NCBI GenBank assembly: GCA_015655615.1 | Contig: JAATES010000099.1 | Coordinates: forward strand, 1-7,598 | DNA: 7,598 nucleotides | Source: Actinomycetales bacterium | GTDB lineage: Bacteria > Actinomycetota > Actinomycetes > Actinomycetales > Cellulomonadaceae | Reading direction: 5' to 3' | Part shown: piece by piece, positions 1-5,764 of the stretch | How positions within the stretch are numbered: position 1 is the stretch's first letter | How the letters are laid out: every line of letters starts with the position of its first letter | Notes under the pieces: model-generated | Told to the model about the DNA's origin: nothing | Database searches by the model: none | The model's input: the letters and a program-made list of their open reading frames with translations, nothing else | Position numbers and translations under genes: made by a program

Positions 1-1
1 A

Positions 2-52
2 ACTATGGAGCGCAACATCGCAGGAACTCGAATCATAGTCGCCCCATGTTGC
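2..52. repeat. Two interleaved short inverted repeats upstream of the SNF2 gene
   Basis: ACTATG at 2-7 is the reverse complement of CATAGT at 34-39, and GCAACAT at 12-18 is the reverse complement of ATGTTGC at 46-52. The pairs interleave (A-B-A'-B'), so RNA could in principle form a pseudoknot, or the DNA could hold regulator half-sites. In a 60-base stretch a 6-bp or 7-bp inverted match is not very improbable by chance. CATAGT at 34-39 also resembles a weak -10 box for the downstream gene. The region is cut by the left edge, so the upstream gene is unknown. Confidence 0.2.
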
Positions 53-101
53 CGTCAGGTTGCCGGTCCGGCCGTAGCGACCCGGCTGGTTGAATAAGGA
101 C

Positions 102-3100
102 ATGTACTCGCGCGACGACGTCCGTGCCCTCGTCGGCGTCGCCGCCTTCGCCCGCGGAGAGGCCTATGCCCGCCAGGGCAACGTGCTAGACGTCGCCCGA
201 GGGCGGCCTGCGACCGGTCGGCGTGCCACGGGTCACCCCGCCGGCACTCAGGTGATCGTCGCCCAGGTGGCGGGTCACTCCCCCGTGCCCTATGTCGTCG
301 TCGTCACCGTCGACGAGACCGCTGATCCGACCCGGCTGGTGACCGGCACCTGCAGCTGCCCGGTGGCGGTCGACTGCAAGCACGTGGCCGCAGCACTCCT
401 GTCCTACCTGGAGGCACCCGCCCGCCAGCCCGCCAGCGATGACGAGCACCCTGCGGGGCCCTCGGTGCAGGCACCGGGCCCCCTTCCCCCGGACTGGGAA
501 CAGAGCCTCGCTCCCGCCTCGCAGCAGAGCCTCCAGCAGTCAGGACAGCGCGGAGCTGCCTGGCAGGGCCGTCCCTTGCGCGAAGTGGGCCTGCACGTGG
601 ACCTCGTCACGAGCAGCGCACCGCCGCCCGTCGACCTGTACCGCCGGCGCGGAGTCCGCTCCGAGCAGCGCAAGGAGAGCTCCACCCGGCTCGCGCTGCG
701 CCCGCTGATCCGAGGTGCCAGCGGGCGCTGGATCCGGACGGGGATGTCCTGGCGCGACATCCGGTATTCGTACGATTACGTGCACTCGGCCGACTTCGAG
801 CTCCTCCGGGCCATGTTCGCGATGGCAACACCCCACTCGCCCTATGACACTCCCTCCTGGATCTACGCCGACAACGCGCCGGGGGTCGCATTCTGGAGCC
901 TGATCACCGAGGCGGGCCGCATCGGCCTGCCACTTGTCGAGGCCAACCGCGAGCAGCATCCGGTGCTTGTCCCCGCCGAGGCCAGCCGCGTCGCCGTCAC
1001 CGTTCGCAATGACCCCGCCGAGGCAGGCGGCCTCCTGGTCACCGCAGCACTCGTGGTCCCCGGGCCACCCGGACCACTCGTGGGCCCGGTCACCTTCCTG
1101 GGATCGCCTGTGGGGGCGGTCCTGGGCCGGAACACTGCTCACCAGCTGGTGCTGAGTCCGCTCCACACGCCGCTTGACCTTGCGGCCACGGACCTGATCC
1201 AGCGCAGCGACGCGGTCCACGTCCCTGCCGCGGGCTCCGCGAGGTTCTTCACCTCGGTGCTGCCCTCGCTGGCGCAGCGGGTCGATGAGATCGTCATCGA
1301 CCCGTCGGTGGACCGGCCGCAACCACCTCGGCCGGTCCTCACCATGCGGGTGCGACTCGGCGCTCAACACCACACCGAGGTCACCTGGTCGTGGCGATAC
1401 CTCCAGGACTCCGTCGTCGTCCAGGAGGTCCCGGCCTCGGGACCGCCGTCGGATTCCGCCGTGCCAGGGGTCCCGCTCGACCTCCCGGCGCAGAATTCCC
1501 TGCTGGACAGGGTAGGCCTCGAGTCGGCGGTCCTCGCACGGTGGTGGGAGGAGGACGTCCGGCAGGGCCACCCTCGCGCGCAGGGCCGCGTGTTCGACGG
1601 GCTGGCCACCGCTGACTTCGTCGGCGAGGTCCTGCCCGCCCTGGAGGCGCTGTCCGGAACGCTCACCGGCTTCGACGTCATCGTCGACGGCGCCCGGACC
1701 GCCTACCGCCACGAGGACGACGTCTCGGTATCGGTCAGCACCGAGGCGATCACGGGCGACCGGGACTGGTTCGATCTGAACATCGTGGTGCGCGCAGGCG
1801 GCCGGGACATCCCCTTCGTGAACGTCTTCGCCGCCCTCGCGCACCATCAGGAATACCTGCTGCTCGACGACGGACTGCACTTCTCACTGGCCGGGGAACG
1901 GTTCGCGAGGCTGCGGGACCTGATCGAAGAGGCCCGGGCGCTGAGCGACTCGCTAGGCGGCTCGCTGCGAGTCAATCGTTATCACGCCGGGCTCTTCGAC
2001 GAACTGGAATCCCTCGGTGTGGTCGGCATCCAGGCCGAGACCTGGCGCACCGCACTGGGCTCGCTGGTGCATGGGACGGACGAGGCCCCTGTCCCGGCTC
2101 CCCAGGGACTACTAGCAGAGATGCGCGACTACCAGCAGGAGGGCTTCGAATGGCTCGCCTTCCGGCAGCGACATCGGCTCGGCGGCGTGCTCGCTGACGA
2201 CATGGGACTGGGAAAGACCATTCAGGCACTCGCACTGATCCTGCAGGCCCGGCGCACGGGCTCTGCGCCCTTCCTGGTCGTCGCCCCCACCTCCGTGGTC
2301 GGCAACTGGATCGCCGAGGCGGCCCGGTTCACACCCGCGCTCAGCGCCGTCGCCGTCAACGAGACGACAGCACGGCGTCACGTGGCGCTCGCGGAGGCGA
2401 TCGCCGGGGCGGACCTCGTCGTGACGTCCTACGCGCTGTTCCGGCTAGAGTTCGACCACTACGACACTGAGGACTGGGGCGGGCTGATCCTCGACGAGGC
2501 GCAGTTCGTCAAGAACCACCAGTCGGTGGGCTACCAATGCGCCCGGCGGCTGCGAGCGCCGTTCAAGCTGGCCCTGACGGGAACTCCCCTGGAGAACAAC
2601 CTGCTGGAGCTGTGGTCGATCCTGTCGATCGTCTGCCCCGGGCTCCTGCCCAGCCCTGCTCGATTCACCGAATACTACGGCCGGCCGATCGAACGGAACC
2701 ACGACGCCGCCCGCCTCGATCAGCTACGGCGCCGCATCGCGCCGTTCGTGCTCAGGCGGACCAAGGAGGCCGTGGCCACGGAACTCCCGGAGAAGCTGGA
2801 GCACGTCACGGAGGTGGTGCTCCATGCGCGGCACCGCAAGATCTACGACCAGTACCTGCAGCGCGAGCGCACCAAGGTCCTGGGGCTGGTGGACGACCTC
2901 GACAGCCACCGGTTCGAGGTGTTCCGGTCCCTGGCCGTCCTGTGGCAGGCGAGCCTCGACGTCTCGCTGGTGGACGAGTCCCACGCCACCGTGCCCTCCT
3001 CGAAGCTCGACGTGCTCTTCGAGATGCTCGGTGACATCCTCGCGGAGGGCCACTCCGTCCTGATCTTCAGCCAGTTCACCCGGTTCCTCGGCAAGGTGCG

Positions 3101-3566
3101 CGACCGCCTCGCCGAGCGTGGCATCGATCACGCCTACCTGGACGGCCGCACCCGCAGGCGCGCTGAGCAGATCGAGCGGTTCAGCTCCGGGGCGGTCCCC
3201 GTCTTCCTGATCAGCCTCAAGGCCGGCGGGTTCGGACTCAACCTCACGGCGGCCGACTACTGCATCCTGCTCGACCCGTGGTGGAACCCTGCAGCCGAGG
3301 CGCAGGCCGTCGATCGCGCGCACCGCATCGGCCAGGACCGCACAGTGATGGTGTACCGCATGGTCTCGCAGCACACCATCGAGGAGAAGGTCATGGCCCT
3401 CAAAGCCACCAAGTCGGCGCTCTTTGCGAACGTCGTCGACGGTGCCGCTGCACTCCCCGCCGGTCAGGAGCAGGAAGCCGCACACACCGGTGCGCCTCCG
3501 TCCAGCGGCACTGCGCGTTCCCGTTCCGGACTGACCGCGGCAGACGTCCGGGAACTGCTGAGCTGA
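102..3566 (+). CDS. SWIM zinc-finger SNF2/Swi2-family DNA-dependent ATPase
   Basis: A 1154-residue SF2 helicase-like ATPase that probably translocates on double-stranded DNA and remodels protein-DNA complexes in the cytoplasm; the substrate is unknown. Numbering from ATG 102: SWIM zinc finger C84-x-C86-x5-C92-x-H94; a Pro/Gln-rich linker about 105-150; a long region to about 670 without a motif I can name, where the SNF2-associated domain of this family would lie; first RecA lobe from M674 with Walker A DMGLGKT (700-706), DEAQ (798-801) and TGTPLEN (826-832); RRTK (885-888); second lobe from about 985 with SLKAGGFGLNL (from 1038) and QAVDRAHRIGQ (1068-1078). All catalytic motifs look intact. 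It ends in LTAADVRELLS, typical of bacterial SWIM-SNF2 proteins. In Bacillus subtilis the two parts are, as I recall, separate neighbouring genes (ywqB, ywqA). The start is uncertain: an in-frame TTG at 90 adds four residues, and AAGGA at 96-100 lies only one base before the ATG. The family is clear; the biological role is not. Confidence 0.93.
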   Translation: MYSRDDVRALVGVAAFARGEAYARQGNVLDVARGRPATGRRATGHPAGTQVIVAQVAGHSPVPYVVVVTVDETADPTRLVTGTCSCPVAVDCKHVAAALLSYLEAPARQPASDDEHPAGPSVQAPGPLPPDWEQSLAPASQQSLQQSGQRGAAWQGRPLREVGLHVDLVTSSAPPPVDLYRRRGVRSEQRKESSTRLALRPLIRGASGRWIRTGMSWRDIRYSYDYVHSADFELLRAMFAMATPHSPYDTPSWIYADNAPGVAFWSLITEAGRIGLPLVEANREQHPVLVPAEASRVAVTVRNDPAEAGGLLVTAALVVPGPPGPLVGPVTFLGSPVGAVLGRNTAHQLVLSPLHTPLDLAATDLIQRSDAVHVPAAGSARFFTSVLPSLAQRVDEIVIDPSVDRPQPPRPVLTMRVRLGAQHHTEVTWSWRYLQDSVVVQEVPASGPPSDSAVPGVPLDLPAQNSLLDRVGLESAVLARWWEEDVRQGHPRAQGRVFDGLATADFVGEVLPALEALSGTLTGFDVIVDGARTAYRHEDDVSVSVSTEAITGDRDWFDLNIVVRAGGRDIPFVNVFAALAHHQEYLLLDDGLHFSLAGERFARLRDLIEEARALSDSLGGSLRVNRYHAGLFDELESLGVVGIQAETWRTALGSLVHGTDEAPVPAPQGLLAEMRDYQQEGFEWLAFRQRHRLGGVLADDMGLGKTIQALALILQARRTGSAPFLVVAPTSVVGNWIAEAARFTPALSAVAVNETTARRHVALAEAIAGADLVVTSYALFRLEFDHYDTEDWGGLILDEAQFVKNHQSVGYQCARRLRAPFKLALTGTPLENNLLELWSILSIVCPGLLPSPARFTEYYGRPIERNHDAARLDQLRRRIAPFVLRRTKEAVATELPEKLEHVTEVVLHARHRKIYDQYLQRERTKVLGLVDDLDSHRFEVFRSLAVLWQASLDVSLVDESHATVPSSKLDVLFEMLGDILAEGHSVLIFSQFTRFLGKVRDRLAERGIDHAYLDGRTRRRAEQIERFSSGAVPVFLISLKAGGFGLNLTAADYCILLDPWWNPAAEAQAVDRAHRIGQDRTVMVYRMVSQHTIEEKVMALKATKSALFANVVDGAAALPAGQEQEAAHTGAPPSSGTARSRSGLTAADVRELLS

Positions 3567-3614
3567 GGGGTCGCCGACGCGGCCATCCGCACCGAGCTGC
3601 CCCTGGCCCTGGTG

Positions 3615-3620
3615 TAGGGT
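3615..3620 (+). promoter_or_regulatory. Candidate -10 box (TAGGGT) for the carboxyethylornithine synthase-like gene
   Basis: TAGGGT fits the actinobacterial TAnnnT -10 consensus and lies in the 96-bp gap between the SNF2 stop and the next ATG at 3663. Transcription would start around 3626-3628, giving a leader of about 35 bases that contains the AAGGA ribosome site. I see no good -35 hexamer at 16-18 bp upstream. No hairpin followed by a T-run separates the two genes, so SNF2 readthrough could also contribute. Confidence 0.45.
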
Positions 3621-3647
3621 CAGCCACACGGAGTCACGGTGGCGCCC

Positions 3648-3652
3648 AAGGA
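3648..3652 (+). promoter_or_regulatory. Shine-Dalgarno AAGGA deciding start at ATG 3663
   Basis: AAGGA sits 10 bases before ATG 3663. This favours ATG 3663 over the upstream in-frame GTG at 3639, which lies before the motif and has no ribosome site of its own. A third in-frame start, ATG 3690, has no visible Shine-Dalgarno but would give an N-terminus beginning MGLLSSSRMPDEYRVPLHP, which looks like the family's usual start. Confidence 0.6.
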
Positions 3653-3662
3653 CGGGAAACCC

Positions 3663-4985
3663 ATGATTGCTCCATCCAGCGGTCCCGCCATGGGCCTGCT
3701 CAGCAGTTCACGCATGCCAGACGAGTACCGCGTCCCCCTTCACCCGGCGCACCTGGTGCGCATCGACCCAGCCCTGCGCTCGCGGATGGTCGTCGAGCAG
3801 GGCTACGCCGAACGGTTCCGGATGCCGGACGAGGTGGTGGCCACGCTGGTCGGAGCCGTCGTTCCGCGGGACCAGGTGATCGCCCGCAGTTACATCGTCG
3901 TGCTCGCCAAACCCCAGCTCAGCGACCTGGCAGAGTTGCGTGACGGCCAGACGCTGTGGGGATGGCCCCATAGCGTCCAAGACGCCGAGGTCACGCAGCT
4001 GGCCATCGACAAGAAGCTGACACTGATCGCATTCGAGGCGATGCGTCATCGGGTACCCGATGACGCCCGGGACCAGCACGTCTTCCACCTCAATAATGAG
4101 ATCGCCGGGTACGCCTCGGTGTTCCATGCACTGGAGACGGCGGGGCTCACCGGGCACTACGGGCAGAGCCTCACCGCCGTCGTGATCGGCTTCGGCTCCA
4201 CGGCACGCGGGGCGGTCACCGCGCTGCTGGCGCACGGCTTCCACGGCGTGCGCGTCCTCACCCACCGCAGCACGGCCAGCATCGGCGACGCCATGCCGGA
4301 CACCGAGCTGGTGCAACTGGTCGACGGGCCACAGCCGTATCAGGGCATGGTGCTCGCCCCTGGGGGCCAGGTGCCGTTGACCGAGTACCTGGCGCAGAGC
4401 GACATCGTCGTGAACTGCACCCTGCAGGACCCCAATTCCCCGGAGCAGTTCCTGCGGACCTCGGATCTGACGGCATTCCGTGCGGGCAGCCTGATCATCG
4501 ACGTGTCCTGCGATGAGCACATGGGCTTCGAGTGGGCGCGGGCCACCACCTTCGCCGAGCCCACTTTCGCGGCGAGCGACCGAGTCAGCTACTACGGAGT
4601 CGATCACTCACCCAGTTATCTGTGGAACTCCGCGAGCTGGGAGATCAGCGCCGCGCTGCTGCCATACCTGCCGATCGTCATGGGCGGGCCTGCGGCCTGG
4701 CTCCGCAACGAGACCATCGCGCGGGCCATCGACATCCGCCGCGGAGTGGTCGTCAATCCCGCGATCCTGACCTTCCAGAACCGGGCGCGGCAGTTCCCGC
4801 ATGCGGTGCTCTCGGGCAAGGACCCCGCGGCGCTAGGCGGAGATGAAGGACCGCATACCGACCGAACCGAGGTCGATGGTCGTGTTGAAGAACGTGACAT
4901 CCTCACTGCGGTCGAGCAGGCTCAACGCCGCCACCATGGGCCGGTAGTGGTCGTCGGTGGGAACCGCCAGGCGGGCAGCCGCTGA
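3663..4985 (+). CDS. N5-(carboxyethyl)ornithine synthase-like dehydrogenase (alanine dehydrogenase/transhydrogenase fold)
   Basis: Probable NAD(P)H-dependent enzyme of the alanine dehydrogenase/PNT superfamily, most like N5-(L-1-carboxyethyl)-L-ornithine synthase, which reductively condenses pyruvate with the side-chain amine of ornithine; the substrate is inferred. From ATG 3663 (440 aa): the N-terminal catalytic lobe has R23 in EYRVPLHP, K83 in VLAKPQ and H103 in WGWPHSVQ, matching the pyruvate-binding Arg/Lys/His layout of alanine dehydrogenase; NNEIAGYASV leads into the Rossmann domain with GFGSTARG from G176; IDVSCDEHMGFEWA and SYYGVDHSPSYLWNSASWEIS follow, the latter characteristic of this subfamily. 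The family-like body ends near D387. The last ~53 residues are aberrant: they run antisense through the 3' end of the dioxygenase gene and use many A/T-ending codons (about 20 of 53 by hand count), unlike the G/C-ending body. No ornithine-pathway gene is adjacent. Confidence 0.82.
   Translation: MIAPSSGPAMGLLSSSRMPDEYRVPLHPAHLVRIDPALRSRMVVEQGYAERFRMPDEVVATLVGAVVPRDQVIARSYIVVLAKPQLSDLAELRDGQTLWGWPHSVQDAEVTQLAIDKKLTLIAFEAMRHRVPDDARDQHVFHLNNEIAGYASVFHALETAGLTGHYGQSLTAVVIGFGSTARGAVTALLAHGFHGVRVLTHRSTASIGDAMPDTELVQLVDGPQPYQGMVLAPGGQVPLTEYLAQSDIVVNCTLQDPNSPEQFLRTSDLTAFRAGSLIIDVSCDEHMGFEWARATTFAEPTFAASDRVSYYGVDHSPSYLWNSASWEISAALLPYLPIVMGGPAAWLRNETIARAIDIRRGVVVNPAILTFQNRARQFPHAVLSGKDPAALGGDEGPHTDRTEVDGRVEERDILTAVEQAQRRHHGPVVVVGGNRQAGSR
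4833..4985. other. 153-bp convergent coding overlap; overprinted C-terminal tail of the synthase-like gene
   Basis: The plus-strand synthase frame continues to TGA at 4983-4985, while the minus-strand dioxygenase frame runs down to its TAG at 4835-4833. Codon position 2 coincides in both frames and position 3 of each lies opposite position 1 of the other. In this arrangement plus-strand stops correspond to the codons TTA, CTA and TCA, which are rare in high-GC genes, so a long accidental readthrough is expected. Base composition follows the dioxygenase, so the synthase tail (residues about 391-440) is probably a by-product and not a conserved domain. Confidence 0.8.
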
Positions 4986-5663
4986 GGACTCGAACGGGTT
5001 GAGCAGCGTACCGGTGTCGCGGGCCGTGATGGCCTCGGCCGCCACCGCGTCGAACTCCTGGGCCCACTCGTGGACCCCGCCGTCCATGCGCAGCGAGCGC
5101 AATGCGTGCACGATGTTGCCCGATCCGATGAAGATCACCCCTCGGTCCCGCAGCCGGCGCAGCCGCGAATAGAGCTCGTAGAGCTCCGGCAGGGGCATGG
5201 CGTAGTCGATGGAGATCTGCAGCACGGGCACCGTCGGCTCCGGAGCCAGCCACTTCAGGATGCTCCAGGTCCCGTGATCGAGGCCCCACTGCTTGTCGAG
5301 CTCGGCCTCGTACTCCCAGAGCGCGTCGGCGAGGATCCGGGCCACGCCTTCGTCCCCCTGGGTCTCATAGGTGACGTGATAGAGCTCCTCGGGGAATCCC
5401 ATGAAGTCATAGATGATCGGGTTCGTCGGCGCATCGGTGATCCGGGTCGAGCCCGGGGTCAGCCAGTGCGCGCTGATCACGACGATCGCCTGCGGCTGCG
5501 ACAGCTGCCGGCCCAGCGCGGTCCAGGTCCTGCTGAACGAGTTGTCCTCGATGGCGTTCATCGGGCTGCCGTGGCCCACGAACAGCACGGGCATCCGTTC
5601 ACTGGGCGTCAGCCGGTTCTCGAGTGCGGAGAGGGTGTGCTCCCTCCCGTGGTGCTGGACCAT
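4833..5663 (-). CDS. ygiD: YgiD/DODA-type class III extradiol ring-cleavage dioxygenase
   Basis: 276-residue cytoplasmic metalloenzyme of the LigB superfamily, DODA branch; Escherichia coli YgiD cleaves L-DOPA in the 4,5-extradiol mode in vitro and its natural substrate is unsettled. The chain follows E. coli YgiD along its whole length: MPVLFVGHGSPMNAIEDN near the start, QAIVVISAHW, GLDHGTW, QISID, GSGNIVHALR and TDDHYRP. Putative metal ligands are H31 and H66, with H239 as a further conserved ligand; H130 and H186 are the conserved active-site histidines. Length matches the family (about 260-275). ATG 5663 is preceded by GAGG (5674-5671 on this strand) with a 7-base spacer; a second Met at residue 24 would mark a shorter start but lacks equal support. 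It is convergent with the synthase-like gene and overlaps it by 153 bp, and is divergent from rlmC. Its promoter carries a RosR-like operator, suggesting oxidant- or quinone-responsive repression. Confidence 0.93.
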   Translation of the reverse strand: MVQHHGREHTLSALENRLTPSERMPVLFVGHGSPMNAIEDNSFSRTWTALGRQLSQPQAIVVISAHWLTPGSTRITDAPTNPIIYDFMGFPEELYHVTYETQGDEGVARILADALWEYEAELDKQWGLDHGTWSILKWLAPEPTVPVLQISIDYAMPLPELYELYSRLRRLRDRGVIFIGSGNIVHALRSLRMDGGVHEWAQEFDAVAAEAITARDTGTLLNPFESSAAARLAVPTDDHYRPMVAALSLLDRSEDVTFFNTTIDLGSVGMRSFISA

Positions 5664-5670
5664 GCGCTGA

Positions 5671-5674
5671 CCTC
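5671..5674 (-). promoter_or_regulatory. Shine-Dalgarno GAGG for the dioxygenase
   Basis: On the minus strand GAGG is followed by seven bases and then ATG at 5663. This is a standard actinobacterial ribosome site and supports the start at MVQHHGREH. Confidence 0.65.
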
Positions 5675-5682
5675 GTCTCGTT

Positions 5683-5700
5683 TGGTTGACGCTTCAACTA
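5683..5700. promoter_or_regulatory. RosR-like (MarR family) operator, GTTGA-N4-TCAAC
   Basis: The 18-mer TGGTTGACGCTTCAACTA contains a 5-bp inverted repeat, GTTGA (5685-5689) and TCAAC (5694-5698), separated by CGCT. It matches 16 of 18 positions of the site I recall for the Corynebacterium glutamicum redox-sensing repressor RosR (TTGTTGAYRYRTCAACWA). It overlaps the dioxygenase -10 box and predicted transcription start, a position expected for repression. No MarR-family gene lies in the window, so the regulator is inferred. Confidence 0.6.
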
Positions 5701-5702
5701 TA
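5697..5702 (-). promoter_or_regulatory. Candidate -10 box (TATAGT) for the dioxygenase
   Basis: On the minus strand TATAGT differs from TATAAT at one base. Transcription would start near 5690, leaving a leader of roughly 27 bases containing the GAGG ribosome site. The hexamer 17 bp upstream (TGGCAA) is a poor -35 match. The box lies partly inside the RosR-like inverted repeat. Confidence 0.6.
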
Positions 5703-5751
5703 CCCTGGTCGGCGCCGCATTGCCAGCGGCATCCCGGGCAGGGGCTGGCCG

Positions 5752-5757
5752 TAGACT
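5752..5757 (+). promoter_or_regulatory. Candidate -10 box (TAGACT) for a leaderless rlmC transcript
   Basis: TAGACT fits TAnnnT and ends seven bases before ATG 5765, so transcription would start at, or one base before, the A of the start codon. There is no Shine-Dalgarno at normal spacing; the AGGGG at 5740-5744 is 20 bases upstream. Together these point to leaderless translation, common in actinobacteria. No clear -35 is visible. Confidence 0.6.
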
Positions 5758-5764
5758 CACCTGG

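Noticed and set aside
540..1880. 446-codon open frame on the minus strand inside the SNF2 gene
   Set aside because: It lies wholly antisense to a clear SNF2 protein, its translation shows no family motif, and long antisense frames are expected opposite high-GC genes.
102..3566. SNF2 ATPase as part of an anti-phage defence island
   Set aside because: No partner such as a nuclease, methyltransferase or phospholipase D protein is adjacent; SWIM-SNF2 fusions are widespread in actinobacterial chromosomes and the neighbours are metabolic or housekeeping genes.
2724..3629. 301-codon minus-strand frame over the SNF2 C-terminal lobe
   Set aside because: Antisense to the second RecA lobe, which has intact motifs on the plus strand; no recognisable domain.
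3567..3638. Intrinsic terminator after the SNF2 gene
   Set aside because: Only a short GGCCA/TGGCC pairing with a long loop and no T-run is present.
3708..4607. 299-codon minus-strand frame over the synthase-like gene
   Set aside because: Shadow of the plus-strand Rossmann enzyme; composition follows the plus frame.
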